Positions 19,260 to 28,516 of a DNA stretch of 64,000 bases are shown one piece after another (the first letter of the stretch is position 1; the number at the start of each line of letters is the position of its first letter). The DNA lies in assembly GCF_025165795.1 (NCBI RefSeq), contig NZ_JAJAGO010000018.1:85599-149598 (forward strand), in the 5' to 3' direction. Position numbers and translations under genes: made by a program. This DNA is from Streptomyces gossypii. Its GTDB lineage: Bacteria > Actinomycetota > Actinomycetes > Streptomycetales > Streptomycetaceae. The notes beneath the pieces were generated by a model that made no database searches, was not told the origin of the DNA, and worked only from the letters and a program-made list of their open reading frames with translations.

Positions 19260-21650
19260 CTACGTCCCGGTCAGGTGTTCGGGCCGCACCGGCACCCGCT
19301 TCAGGGCCAGCCCCGTCGCCTGCCGGATGGCGGACAGCACCGCGGGGGTCGAGGAGAGCGTGGGTGCCTCGCCGACGCCGCGCAGTCCGTACGGGGCGTG
19401 CTCGTCGGCAAGCTCGAGGATGTCGACGGGAATGGTCGGCGTGTCGAGGATCGTCGGGATCAGATAGTCGGTGAAGGACGGGTTGCACACCTTCGCCCCC
19501 GGGCTCACCACGATCTCCTCCATGACCGCGAGGCCGAGCCCCTGCGTCGTCCCGCCCTGTATCTGGCCGATCACCGACTGCGGGTTGAGCGCCTTGCCGA
19601 CGTCCTGCGCGCAGGCGAGCTCGACGACCTTGACCAGGCCGAGTTCGGTGTCGACCTCGACGACCGCGCGGTGTGCGGCGAAGGAGTACTGGACGTGCCC
19701 GAAGCCCTGGCCCGTGCGCACGTCGAGTGCCTCGGTGGGGCGGTGGCGCCACTCCAGATCGGCCTCCACCGTCTCGTCCTCCAGCACCTCCGCCAGCGGG
19801 GCCAGCACCTCACCGCCGTCGGTGACCACCTTGCCGTCCTCCAGCAGCAGTTCGGCGGTGTTCCAGGCCGGGTGGTAGGTGCCGAACCGGGCGCGGCCGA
19901 TCTGCAGCACCTGTTCGCGCACGGCCTCGCAGGCGTTCTTGATCGCGCCGCCGGTCACATAGGTCTGACGGGAGGCGGAGGTGGATCCCGCCGAGCCGAC
20001 CTTCGTATCGGCCGGTGCGATGCTCACCTGGGTGACGCCCAGCTCGGTCCGGGCGATCTGGGCGTGCACGGTGACGCCGCCCTGCCCGACCTCGGCCATC
20101 GCGGTGTGCACGGTGGCGACCGGTTCGCCGCCGACCACCTGGAGCCGTACCCGGGCGGTGGAGTAGTCGTCGAAGCCCTCGGAGAAGCCGACGTTCTTTA
20201 TCCCGACCGCGTAGCCGACCCCGCGTACGACGCCTTCGCCGTGGGTGGTGTTGGAGAGGCCGCCGGGCAGCGCCCGCACGTCGGTGGCCGTGCCCGAGCG
20301 GCCCGCGGACTCCCACTGGCGCTCGGGCGGCAGCGGCATCGCCTTGAGCCGCCGCAGTATCTCGGCGACCGGTGCCGGGGAGTCGACCCGCTGGCCGGTG
20401 GGCATGAAGGTGCCCTGCGACATGGCGTTGCGGCGGCGGAACTCCACCGGGTCCAGTCCGAGTTCCGCCGCGAGCCGGTCCATCTGCGACTCGTAGGCGA
20501 AGCATGCCTGGACCGCGCCGAAGCCGCGCATGGCACCGCAGGGCGGGTTGTTCGTGTAGAGGGCGAGAGCCTCGATGTCCACGTCGTCGATCGCGTACGG
20601 GCCGACGGCGAGGGAGGCGGCGTTGCCGACGACGGCCGGGGAGGTGGAGGCGTAGGCCCCGCCGTCCAGGACGATCCGGCACTTCATGTGCGTGATGCGG
20701 CCGTCCTTGGTGGCGCCGTGCTCGTACCAGAGCTTCGCCGGGTGCCGGTGCACATGGCCGAAGAAGGACTCGAACCGGTTGTAGACGATCTTGACGGGCC
20801 TGCCGGTGCGCAGGGCCAGCAGACAGGAGTGGATCTGCATCGACAGATCCTCCCGGCCGCCGAAGGCGCCGCCGACACCGGCGAGCGTCATCCGGATCTT
20901 GTCCTCGGGCAGGCCGAGGACGGGGGCGATCTGGCGCAGGTCGGCGTGCAGCCACTGGGTGGCGACATAGAGGTCGACGCCGCCGTCCTCGGCGGGCACG
21001 GCGAGGCCGGACTCCGGGCCGAGGAACGCCTGGTCCTGCATGCCGACCTCGTACTCGCCGGAGACGACGACGTCGGCCGTCTCCTTTGCCGCCGCGGCGT
21101 CGCCGCGGACGATGGGCTGGCGGTGCACGATGTTGGGATGCGGCACATGCCGCCCGTGGTCGTCTGCGCGGTTCGGGTGCAGCAGCGGCGCACCGGGGGC
21201 GGTGGCGGATGCCTCGTCGTGCACGACCGGGAGTTCGGCGTACTCGACCCTGATCTTCGCGGCGGCCCGGCGCGCGGTCTCCGGGTGGTCGGCGGCGATG
21301 ATGGCCACCGGCTCGCCGTGATGGCGGACCCGGCCGTGCGCCAGCACCGGGGTGTCCGGGACCTCCAGGCCGTACGTCTTCACCTCGGTGGGCAGGTCGT
21401 CGTAGGTGAGGACCGCGCGGACGCCGGGCTGGGCGAGCGCCTCGGAGGTGTCGACGGAGACGATCTCGGCGTGCGCGTGCGGGCTGCGCAGGGTGTAGCC
21501 CCAGAGCATGTCCTCGTGCCACATGTCGGAGGCGTAGGCGAACTCGCCGGTGACCTTGAGAGTGCCGTCGGGGCGGAGGGTGGATTCGCCGATGCCGCCC
21601 CGGGTGCGGCTGCCCTGGCTGAGGCTGGTGGGTGTCCTCGTCACGCCCAT
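19260..21650 (-). CDS. Xanthine dehydrogenase, molybdopterin-binding subunit
   Basis: 796 residues. The molybdenum hydroxylase large subunit: N-terminal Ald_Xan_dh domain (GEFAYASDMWHEDMLWGYTLRSPHAHA), then the Moco-binding part with GVGGAFGGREDLSMQ, GAMRGFGAVQACFAYE, and GKALNPQSVIGQIQGGTTQGLG. The catalytic glutamate that activates the Mo-OH is present as GLRGVGEAPTLSS. With the FeS and FAD subunits it oxidises hypoxanthine/xanthine to urate. It begins 5 bp after the FeS subunit ends. Confidence 0.95.
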   Translation of the reverse strand: MGVTRTPTSLSQGSRTRGGIGESTLRPDGTLKVTGEFAYASDMWHEDMLWGYTLRSPHAHAEIVSVDTSEALAQPGVRAVLTYDDLPTEVKTYGLEVPDTPVLAHGRVRHHGEPVAIIAADHPETARRAAAKIRVEYAELPVVHDEASATAPGAPLLHPNRADDHGRHVPHPNIVHRQPIVRGDAAAAKETADVVVSGEYEVGMQDQAFLGPESGLAVPAEDGGVDLYVATQWLHADLRQIAPVLGLPEDKIRMTLAGVGGAFGGREDLSMQIHSCLLALRTGRPVKIVYNRFESFFGHVHRHPAKLWYEHGATKDGRITHMKCRIVLDGGAYASTSPAVVGNAASLAVGPYAIDDVDIEALALYTNNPPCGAMRGFGAVQACFAYESQMDRLAAELGLDPVEFRRRNAMSQGTFMPTGQRVDSPAPVAEILRRLKAMPLPPERQWESAGRSGTATDVRALPGGLSNTTHGEGVVRGVGYAVGIKNVGFSEGFDDYSTARVRLQVVGGEPVATVHTAMAEVGQGGVTVHAQIARTELGVTQVSIAPADTKVGSAGSTSASRQTYVTGGAIKNACEAVREQVLQIGRARFGTYHPAWNTAELLLEDGKVVTDGGEVLAPLAEVLEDETVEADLEWRHRPTEALDVRTGQGFGHVQYSFAAHRAVVEVDTELGLVKVVELACAQDVGKALNPQSVIGQIQGGTTQGLGLAVMEEIVVSPGAKVCNPSFTDYLIPTILDTPTIPVDILELADEHAPYGLRGVGEAPTLSSTPAVLSAIRQATGLALKRVPVRPEHLTGT

Positions 21651-21655
21651 GGCGG

Positions 21656-22369
21656 TCAGGCTCCCGTTCCGGCGGCCGGGGCCGCGGGACTTCCGGTGCC
21701 GGTGCCCTCGCCGGGGCCGGTGCCGCCGTCGGTTGCGGTGCCGCCGTCAGTGCTGCGCGCGGCGGCGAGGCGGACGGCATCGAGGATCGCCTCGTAGCCG
21801 GTGCAGCGGCAGAGGTTGCCGGACAGCGCCTCGCGGATGTCCGCGTCCGAGGGCTGCCCGGTGCGCTCGATCAGCTCGTCCGCGGCGACCAGCAGGCCGG
21901 GCGTGCAGAAGCCGCACTGGACGGCTCCCGCGTCGATGAACGCCTGCTGCACGGGGGCCAGCGCTGCGGACTCGCCGGTGCGTGCGCCGGACTCCGCGCC
22001 CGCCGGTCGCGCCTCCCAGCGCCGGGCCTCGTCCACGGAGGTGCCGCGCGCCGCGGTGCTCCGTGCTCCGCCGCCCCGGCTGCCGCAGGCTCCGGTCCCG
22101 CAGCCGCCCTCCGCGCGTTCCCGGGCGAGGTCGGCCAGCCCCTCGACGGTGACCACCTCGCGGCCCTCGACCTGGCCTGCCGCGACGAGACAGGCGCAGA
22201 CCGGGTCACCGTCGAGACGGACCGTGCAGGAGCCGCACTCGCCCTGCTCGCAGGCGTTCTTGGAACCGGGCAGGCCCATGCGCTCCCGCAGTACGTAGAG
22301 CAGCGACTCGCCCTCCCACACGTCGTCGGCCTCGTAGGGACGTCCGTTGACCTGGAATGTCACACGCAT
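21656..22369 (-). CDS. Xanthine dehydrogenase, [2Fe-2S] subunit with an inserted linker
   Basis: 237 residues. The ferredoxin-like cluster is ligated by CEQGECGSC plus VCACL (residues 40-65); the second, helical cluster by CGFCTPG and CRCTGYE (about 155-200). The family is normally 150-175 residues. Here about 45 residues rich in Gly, Ala and Arg, including two extra cysteines (GGCGTGACGSRGG), are inserted between the two cluster domains, and a Gly/Thr-rich tail of about 30 residues follows. The start ATG overlaps the end of the FAD subunit gene by 10 bp. Confidence 0.93.
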   Translation of the reverse strand: MRVTFQVNGRPYEADDVWEGESLLYVLRERMGLPGSKNACEQGECGSCTVRLDGDPVCACLVAAGQVEGREVVTVEGLADLARERAEGGCGTGACGSRGGGARSTAARGTSVDEARRWEARPAGAESGARTGESAALAPVQQAFIDAGAVQCGFCTPGLLVAADELIERTGQPSDADIREALSGNLCRCTGYEAILDAVRLAAARSTDGGTATDGGTGPGEGTGTGSPAAPAAGTGA

Positions 22370-23292
22370 GACGCGTCTCCTTCCGGAGTGTGGCCGTTGT
22401 GTCCGGTGCCGCCGGTGCCGCCCGTGTGTCCGGCGCGGTAGCTCTCCCAGGTCCAGCCGAGGGTCCGGCGGGCCATCACCGACACCGCGTGGCGGCGGTA
22501 CTTCGCACTGCCGCGCACGTCGTCGATGGGGTTGCAGGCCCCGGACGCCAGGGTGGCGAACTCCGCGGCGAGCGAAGGCGGAAGGGTCTTGCCGCTGTCC
22601 CAGAAGCCGCCCTCCTCCAGCGCGGCGTCCAGGAAGTCCTCGGCGGCGCGGGCCCGTACCGGAGTGGGCGCGGCGGAGCCGATCCCGGTGCGGACCGTAC
22701 GGGTGTCCGGGTGCAGGGCGATACCGAAGGCGCAGACGGCGATGACCATCGCGTTGCGGGTGCCGACCTTGGAGAACTGCTGCGGTCCGGACGCCTTCTT
22801 GATGTGTACGGCGCGGATCAGTTCGTCCTCGGCGAGCGCGTTCCGCTTGACCCCGGTGAAGAACTCCTCCACCGGGATGCGGCGGCTGCCGCGCACCGAC
22901 TCCACCTCGACCTCGGAGCCCGCCGCGAGCAGCGCGGGGTGTGAGTCTCCGGCGGGCGAGGCCGCACCGAGGTTGCCGCCGACGCTGCCCCGGTTGCGGA
23001 TCTGCGGGGAGCCGACGGTGTGACCGGCCAGGGCGAGGCCGGAGAGTTCGGTGCTGAGGCTCTCCATGATCCTGGTGTAGGAGACGGAGGCGCCGAGTCG
23101 TACGTACTCCGTGTCCGTCTGCCACTCGCCGAGCTCGGCGATGCGGTTGAGGTCGAGCAGGTACTCGGGCCGGCGGTGGTCGAAGTTGATCTCGACCATC
23201 ACGTCGGTGCCGCCCGCGAGGGGAACGGCCGAGGGATGCTCGGCCTTGGCGGCCAGCGCTTCCCCCCAGTCGGCAGGGCGCAGGAACTCCAT
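22360..23292 (-). CDS. Xanthine dehydrogenase, FAD-binding subunit
   Basis: 310 residues. The FAD_binding_5 signature is VPLAGGTDVMVEINFDHRR near residue 25, and RNRGSVGGNLGAASPAGDSHP near 100 binds the FAD pyrophosphate. The CO_deh_flav_C domain follows to about 285. The C-terminus is Gly/Thr/His-rich (HTGGTGGTGHNGH). First gene of the purine operon; the whole set reads FAD, FeS, Mo, permease, XdhC. Confidence 0.94.
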   Translation of the reverse strand: MEFLRPADWGEALAAKAEHPSAVPLAGGTDVMVEINFDHRRPEYLLDLNRIAELGEWQTDTEYVRLGASVSYTRIMESLSTELSGLALAGHTVGSPQIRNRGSVGGNLGAASPAGDSHPALLAAGSEVEVESVRGSRRIPVEEFFTGVKRNALAEDELIRAVHIKKASGPQQFSKVGTRNAMVIAVCAFGIALHPDTRTVRTGIGSAAPTPVRARAAEDFLDAALEEGGFWDSGKTLPPSLAAEFATLASGACNPIDDVRGSAKYRRHAVSVMARRTLGWTWESYRAGHTGGTGGTGHNGHTPEGDASCV

Positions 23293-23617
23293 GCGTTTCT
23301 CTTCTCGGGTCGCTCTGGGGCCGGGCTTCGGACTGCGGTGAGCCGGGGCGGTTCATGTTGCGTTCACGAGCTGTGGGGCAAGTAGACCGACGCGCGCGCC
23401 ATCGGGTGCAGTCACCGAAACCATGAACCGGCTGGCTGCCCCGGGGCCGCGTCTTGTAGATTCGAACGAAAGCCGGGGGGCCATCAGCACACGGTGTCCG
23501 CGCCGTCGCACACCGCACTCGGCTCTGCACTGGTCACCGGGTACCGGTCACTGACCGCTGGCACTGGCACTGGCACTGGGCACGGCATCATTCGGGCAAC
23601 GGAACGGCGGCGACGAC
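23293..23617. promoter_or_regulatory. Divergent control region of the purine operon and pucR-type gene
   Basis: 325 bp between divergent starts. It contains GTCACCGGGTACCGGTCAC (23533-23551), an imperfect palindrome, followed by a 6-bp tandem repeat (CTGGCA three times, 23558-23575) just before the activator gene. These are candidate PucR-family sites; no consensus can be confirmed by eye. Confidence 0.4.
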
Positions 23618-25354
23618 ATGCGGCTGCGCGCACTGCTGGACACACCGGAGCTCGGCCTGCGGCTGCTCGGCGGCGTAGAGGAACTGGACCGCACCGTGCG
23701 CGGGGTGATGACCACCGACCTGCGCGATCCGAGCCGCTACCTCTCCGGCGGGGAACTGGTCCTCACCGGTCTCGCCTGGCACCGCACGGCGGAGGACTCC
23801 GAGCCCTTCGTCCGCATCCTGGCCGCCGCCGGGGTGGCCGCGCTGGCGGCCGGCGAGGCCGAGCTGGGCGCGGTTCCGGAGGATCTGACGATCGCCTGCG
23901 CCCGCCACCGGCTGCCGCTCTTCGCAGTCGTCGAGGATGTCGCCTTCGCGACGATCACCGAGCATGTGGTGCGGCAGGTGTCGACGGAGCGGGCCGGTGA
24001 TCTGGCTGCCGTCGTGGAGCGCCACCGCAGGCTGATGTCCTCCGGCCCTGGCGGCGGCGGCCTCGACGCGGTGCTCGATCTGCTCGTCTCCGACCTGGAT
24101 CTGCGCGCCTGGGTGCTCTCCCCCACCGGCCGGCTGATGGCCGGTTCGGGCGGCGGCGCCCAGCGGCTGCCCGAAACGGTCCGCACCCGGCTGGCGGGCG
24201 CCCATCTCGCGGCCGTACGGGCGGGGCAGCGCAGCCCGTACCGCGTCACCGGCGGGGACGGGGCCGACTACGCGCTCTTCCCCGTCCGGACCGGCGCCGC
24301 TGATGCGCGCGCCGCCGTGCTGTCCGACTGGCTGCTGGCCGTGCGTGCGGACCCGGCCGACTGGCCCGGTGAGCGCCTCGACCTGCTGGAGGGCGTCACC
24401 CAGCTGATCGCCGCCGAGCGCGAACACGGGGACTCGTCCCTGACGATGCGCAGGCGGCTCGCCCAGGAGGTACTGGAACTCGTGCAGTCCGGCGCGCCGC
24501 CCGCCGAGACCGCCGCGCGGCTGCGGGCCGCGGGCCAGGTGCTGGTGCCGGAGCTGCAGCCGGGGGCGATGCCGTGCTGGCAGGTGGTGGTGGCCCAAGT
24601 GGAGTGGGAGGAGCCGGGCGAGGGCGCCAGCGGTGACGGCAGCGCCACCCAGTCGCTGCTGGAGGAGATCCTCGCCGGGCAGATCCTCCCGGCCCCGGAA
24701 GCCCAGGCCTCCGACGCCGACGCCGTCGACGCGCCCGACGCGGCTTACCGGATCGCCGTCGCCCACGCCGCCGACGAAGCCGTCGCCCTGGTGCCGCTGC
24801 CCCCGACCGGCGGCGGAGGAATGGGTGGGGCGGGCGACCGGGCGGCCCGGGACTCCACCGAGCTGGACGCCGCCGAGCTCGTCGCCTCAATCCGTGAGCC
24901 TCTGGAGCGCGGCCTGGCACAGGACGGGCGGCTCTCGGTGGGCGTGAGCGCCGCCGTGCACTCGGCGGAGGGTCTGCGCGGCGCGCTGGAGGAGGCCCGG
25001 CACGCCCGGCGGGTGGCCGCCGCCCACAGTGGCCGCGTCCGCGCGGCGGGGCACGCGGAACTGGCCTCACACGTGCTGCTGCTGCCCTTCGTACCGGACG
25101 ACGTGCGGCGGGCCTTCACCGCGCGGCTGCTCCAGCCGCTGCGCGACTACGACCAGCGGCACCGGGCGGAACTGCTGCCCACCCTGGAGGCGTTCCTCGC
25201 CTCCGACGGTTCCTGGACGAGGTGCGCGTCGCGGCTGCATCTTCACGTCAACACGCTCCGCTACCGGATGGGGCGTATCGAACAGCTGACGGGGCGCGAT
25301 CTGTCCCGCCTCGAGGACAAGCTGGACTTCTTCCTCGCCCTCCGCATGAGCTGA
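23618..25354 (+). CDS. PucR-family transcriptional regulator
   Basis: 578 residues. The N-terminal PucR domain (residues 1-125: LRALLDTPELGLRLLGG, TTDLRDPSRYLSGGELVLTG) is followed by a GAF/GGDEF-like middle region and a C-terminal HTH_30 domain (about 510-575) with SRLHLHVNTLRYRMGRIEQLTG. The family activates purine catabolic genes in response to allantoin-type intermediates. It is divergent from the xanthine dehydrogenase operon, which it most likely controls. Confidence 0.92.
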   Translation: MRLRALLDTPELGLRLLGGVEELDRTVRGVMTTDLRDPSRYLSGGELVLTGLAWHRTAEDSEPFVRILAAAGVAALAAGEAELGAVPEDLTIACARHRLPLFAVVEDVAFATITEHVVRQVSTERAGDLAAVVERHRRLMSSGPGGGGLDAVLDLLVSDLDLRAWVLSPTGRLMAGSGGGAQRLPETVRTRLAGAHLAAVRAGQRSPYRVTGGDGADYALFPVRTGAADARAAVLSDWLLAVRADPADWPGERLDLLEGVTQLIAAEREHGDSSLTMRRRLAQEVLELVQSGAPPAETAARLRAAGQVLVPELQPGAMPCWQVVVAQVEWEEPGEGASGDGSATQSLLEEILAGQILPAPEAQASDADAVDAPDAAYRIAVAHAADEAVALVPLPPTGGGGMGGAGDRAARDSTELDAAELVASIREPLERGLAQDGRLSVGVSAAVHSAEGLRGALEEARHARRVAAAHSGRVRAAGHAELASHVLLLPFVPDDVRRAFTARLLQPLRDYDQRHRAELLPTLEAFLASDGSWTRCASRLHLHVNTLRYRMGRIEQLTGRDLSRLEDKLDFFLALRMS

Positions 25355-25517
25355 CCCTCCGCTCCCGTGCGGGCGCTGCGGGCAGGCGCGCCCGGCTGCC
25401 CTGCTGCGCTCGCCCCGCTCACCCGCTCCTCGCGCCCTCCCCGCTCACCCCCGCGCCGGGGCGCTCTCGCCCCCGCACGCGCAGTTCTGATAGAACTGAG
25501 TAAATCCGCTCAGCTTC

Positions 25518-25533
25518 GAGCACAATGTTGCTC
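25518..25533. promoter_or_regulatory. Inverted repeat upstream of the sugar isomerase operon
   Basis: GAGCACAATGTTGCTC: 5-bp arms GAGCA/TGCTC around 6 bp, 36 bp before the start of the SIS gene, within an AT-rich stretch (TGATAGAACTGAGTAAATC upstream). It is a candidate operator for the DeoR-type repressor encoded at 28517-29269. A related TGTGCTCAAGTT occurs at 29406-29417 upstream of the GH114 gene. Confidence 0.45.
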
Positions 25534-25569
25534 AACTTGCGCATTATCCGCCAGAGCCTAGGAGAGGCC

Positions 25570-26457
25570 ATGTCGCACACCGCAGACGAGATCGCATCCC
25601 AGCCCGACTGCTGGCGGCAGGCCATCGCGCTGCTGCCGCGCCACGCCGCCGCGCTGCCGAAGTCCGGAGAGCGGGTGGCGGTCATCGGCTGCGGCACCTC
25701 ATGGTTCATGGCCCAGTCGTACGCCGCCCTGCGCGAGGCCGCGGGCCACGGCGTGACCGACGCCTTCGCCGCCTCCGAAGCCCCGCTGGAGCGGGAGTAC
25801 GACCGGGTGGTCGCGCTGACGCGTTCCGGTACCACGACCGAGGTGCTGCACGCCTTGGAGCAGGTACGGGGCCGCATCCGCAGCACCGCCCTGACCGCCG
25901 TCCCGGACTCCCCCGTGACCGCGCTGGCCGACGACACCGTCGTACTCGACTTCGCCGACGAGCGCTCCGTCGTCCAGACGCGCTTCCCCACCACCCAGCT
26001 CGTCCTGCTCCGAGCGCACCTGGGCGAGGACTTGGGCCAGGCGCTTGCGGACGCCTCCACCGCCGTCCGCGAAGCACTGGACCCCGAGGTGCTGGCGGCC
26101 TCGCAGATCACCTTCCTCGGCACCGGCTGGACGAACGGCCTGGCCCTGGAGGCCGCGCTGAAGGTACGCGAGGCCGCCGCCTGGTGGACCGAGGCGTATC
26201 CGGCGATGGAGTACCGGCACGGCCCGATCGGCGTCGCGGCGCCCGGCCGCGCCGTCTGGGCGCTGGGCGGCCTGCCGGACGGACTGGCCGAACAGATCGG
26301 GGCCACCGGTGCCCGCCTGCTGAGGTCCGGGCTCGACCCGCTCGCCGAGATGATCAAGGCGCAGCGGGTTGCGGCGGAGCTGGCGGACGGCCTCGGCCGT
26401 GACGTCGACAACCCGCCGAACCTCACCCGCTCCGTGGTCCTGGCCCAGGCGTCATGA
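25570..26457 (+). CDS. SIS-domain sugar-phosphate isomerase/deaminase (AgaS-like)
   Basis: 295 residues from ATG 25570 with GGAGAGG directly upstream. Two SIS domains: the first with AVIGCGTSWFMAQSY and LTRSGTTTEVLHAL (residues 40-100), the second with FLGTGWTNGLALEAALKVREA and MEYRHGPIGVA (175-225). This layout is that of AgaS/GlmS-type isomerases that convert an amino-sugar 6-phosphate to a ketose phosphate with release of ammonia. With the aldolase next door, galactosamine-6-phosphate to tagatose-6-phosphate is the likely step. Overlaps the aldolase gene by ATGA. Confidence 0.85.
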   Translation: MSHTADEIASQPDCWRQAIALLPRHAAALPKSGERVAVIGCGTSWFMAQSYAALREAAGHGVTDAFAASEAPLEREYDRVVALTRSGTTTEVLHALEQVRGRIRSTALTAVPDSPVTALADDTVVLDFADERSVVQTRFPTTQLVLLRAHLGEDLGQALADASTAVREALDPEVLAASQITFLGTGWTNGLALEAALKVREAAAWWTEAYPAMEYRHGPIGVAAPGRAVWALGGLPDGLAEQIGATGARLLRSGLDPLAEMIKAQRVAAELADGLGRDVDNPPNLTRSVVLAQAS

Positions 26458-27362
26458 CGCTGCTGGGCACGGCGCGGCTGATGGACGCCGCCGAGGCGGG
26501 CGGCCACGGCACGGGCGCCTTCAACGCCGTACTGCTGGAGCAGCTGGAGGCGGTGCTCGACGGCGCCGCACGGGCCCGGGCGCCGGTGGTCGTGCAGGTC
26601 AGCGAGAACGCGGTCGGCTACCGGGGCGCCCTGCGCCCGCTGGCCGCCGCCGCACTGGAGGCCATCGCCGCCACGGACACCCCCGCCTCCCTGCACCTCG
26701 ACCACGCGACCGAGCCGGAGCTGATCCGTGCGGCCGTCTCCTGCGGCGTGGCCTCGGTGATGTACGACGGCGCGCGGCTGCCGTGGGGCGAGAACCTCGC
26801 CACCACGCGCGAGATCACCGACTGGTGCCACGAGCGCGGCGTCTGGGTGGAGGCGGAGCTGGGTGAGGTCGGCGGCAAGGACGGCGCCCACGCCCCCGGG
26901 GTGCGCACCGATCCGGGCGAGGCGGCGCGCTTCGTCGCCGAGACGGGGGTGGACGCGCTCGCCGTCGCCGTCGGTTCCTCGCACGCGATGACCGAGCGGC
27001 GGGCGCAGCTCGATCTGGAGCTGATCGGTGCGCTGCGCGAGGCCGTGCCGGTGCCGCTGGTGCTGCACGGCTCCTCCGGCGTGCCCGACCCGGTGCTCGC
27101 GGCGGCCGTCCGGGCCGGTATCCGCAAGGTGAACCTCTCCACGCATCTCAACTCGGTGTTCACCGGCGCGGTGCGGGGCGTCCTCGCGGACCGGCCGGAG
27201 CTTGTCGACCCGAGGCGCTACCTGGGCCCCGCCCGGGAGGCGATGGCGCAGGAGGTGTCGCGGATCCTGGGTGTCCTGGGGGCCGCGCAGTCCGCCGCAC
27301 GGGTGGCCGCGCCGTTCGAGGCGCCGGCGGCCGGGGGATCGGCCGGGAAGGCCGCCGGGTGA
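26454..27362 (+). CDS. Class II ketose-bisphosphate aldolase (tagatose/fructose type)
   Basis: 302 residues. The zinc-site motifs are visible: SLHLDHATE (His-x-x-His type), VEAELGEVGG, VGSSHAM in place of the usual GTAHG, and LHGSSGVPD; NLSTHLN follows. This is the GatY/KbaY/Fba class II family, cleaving a ketose 1,6-bisphosphate into triose phosphates. The position between an AgaS-like enzyme and an amidohydrolase favours tagatose-1,6-bisphosphate. Overlaps both neighbours by 4 bp, so the three genes are translationally coupled. Confidence 0.87.
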   Translation: MTLLGTARLMDAAEAGGHGTGAFNAVLLEQLEAVLDGAARARAPVVVQVSENAVGYRGALRPLAAAALEAIAATDTPASLHLDHATEPELIRAAVSCGVASVMYDGARLPWGENLATTREITDWCHERGVWVEAELGEVGGKDGAHAPGVRTDPGEAARFVAETGVDALAVAVGSSHAMTERRAQLDLELIGALREAVPVPLVLHGSSGVPDPVLAAAVRAGIRKVNLSTHLNSVFTGAVRGVLADRPELVDPRRYLGPAREAMAQEVSRILGVLGAAQSAARVAAPFEAPAAGGSAGKAAG

Positions 27363-28435
27363 GCGGGCCCCTGGGGGGCGGCGAACTCGCCCGGCTCCGC
27401 GCCCTGCCGCTCGCCGACTACGCCCCACGCCCGGTGCTGTCCGGCCCGGTCACCGAGGTGGAGCGGCCGTGGACGGAGTGCGTGGACGTCCATAACCACC
27501 TGGGCCGCTGGCTGTCCGGGGACGGCGGCTGGATGGTGCCCGACGTGGCGGAGCTGCTGGCGGTGATGGACGGCTGCGGGGTGCGCTGTGTGGTCAATCT
27601 GGACGGCCGCGTGGGGCGGGACCTGGAGGAGAACCTCGAGCGGTACGACCAGGCCCACCCCGGCCGGTTCCTGACCTTCGCCCAGCTGGACTGGGGCAGG
27701 CTCCGGGAGCCGGACGGTACGGACCTGCTGGTGGCGGATCTGCGGCGGGCCGCCGCCGCCGGCGCCCGGGGGCTCAAGGTCTGGAAGGACCTCGGGCTGA
27801 CCGTCACCGACGGCGGCGGTGCGCTGGTGCGGCCCGATGACCCCAGGCTCGCCCCGGTCTTCGCGGAGGCCGGGGCGCTGGGGCTGCCGGTCCTCATCCA
27901 CACGGCCGATCCGCTCGCCTTCTTCGAGCCGCCCGATGCCGCGAACGAGCGGCTGGAGGAGATCCTCGCCAACCCCGACTGGTCGTTCGCCGCCCCGCAC
28001 CACCCGTCCGCCCGTACGCTGCTGGGCGCGCTGGAGTCGCTGGTGGCCGCCCAGCCGGACACGGTGTTCATCGGTGCGCACGCGGGCTGCGCCGAGGATC
28101 TGGGCTGGGTGGGTTCGCTGCTGGAGCGGTATCCGAACTTCCATATCGACATCGCGGGACGGATGGCCGAGCTGGGACGCCGACCGCGCGCCGCCCGCGC
28201 GCTGATCCGGCGGTTCCCGGAGCGGGTGCTGTTCGGCACGGACGCGTTCCCGGTGCACGCGGCGGACTACCGGCTCTACTACCGGTTCCTGGAGAGCGGC
28301 GACGAGTGCTTCCCGTACGCGCCCGGGGAGCGGGTGCCCCCGCAGGGGCGATGGGACGTCTCCGCGCTGGAACTGCCCGAGGAGGTGCTCGGCGGCCTCT
28401 ACCACGGCAACGCGGCCCGGCTGCTCGGCCTCTGA
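27359..28435 (+). CDS. TIM-barrel amidohydrolase (Amidohydrolase_2 type)
   Basis: 358 residues from a GTG overlapping the aldolase stop. Metal-site residues of the amidohydrolase_2 family are present: DVHNHLG (HxH), LKVWKDLGL, VLIHTADP, FIGAHAGC and FGTDAFPVH (aspartate). The family includes decarboxylases and lactone or amide hydrolases. In this operon it could remove an N-acyl group or act on a sugar lactone, but no substrate can be named. It ends the operon; a strong hairpin follows. Confidence 0.85.
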   Translation: MSGPLGGGELARLRALPLADYAPRPVLSGPVTEVERPWTECVDVHNHLGRWLSGDGGWMVPDVAELLAVMDGCGVRCVVNLDGRVGRDLEENLERYDQAHPGRFLTFAQLDWGRLREPDGTDLLVADLRRAAAAGARGLKVWKDLGLTVTDGGGALVRPDDPRLAPVFAEAGALGLPVLIHTADPLAFFEPPDAANERLEEILANPDWSFAAPHHPSARTLLGALESLVAAQPDTVFIGAHAGCAEDLGWVGSLLERYPNFHIDIAGRMAELGRRPRAARALIRRFPERVLFGTDAFPVHAADYRLYYRFLESGDECFPYAPGERVPPQGRWDVSALELPEEVLGGLYHGNAARLLGL

Positions 28436-28440
28436 CACCC

Positions 28441-28476
28441 GGTGCTGTGCCGCCGGACCCGCCCGGCGGCAGCACC
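28441..28476. terminator. Hairpin terminator between convergent genes
   Basis: The arms GGTGCTG-tg-CCGCCGG and CCGGCGG-CAGCACC pair over 14 bp with a 2-nt bulge and a 6-nt loop. It lies between the convergent amidohydrolase and DeoR genes and could stop transcription from both sides. Confidence 0.65.
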
Positions 28477-28516
28477 CCCCGCCCGGCGGCACGGCACCCG
28501 TCCTTCGGCTGACCCG

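Noticed and set aside
16126..19752. 1208-codon open frame on the minus strand ending with XdhC
   Set aside because: Only the last 401 codons have family motifs; the rest runs out of frame through the permease gene. The start at 17331 is used instead.
17343..21797. Very long open frame (1484 codons) on the plus strand
   Set aside because: It is the antisense of the xanthine dehydrogenase, permease and xdhC genes. Composition is Gly/Arg/Asp/His-rich with no domain, as expected for the complementary frame of GC-rich coding DNA.
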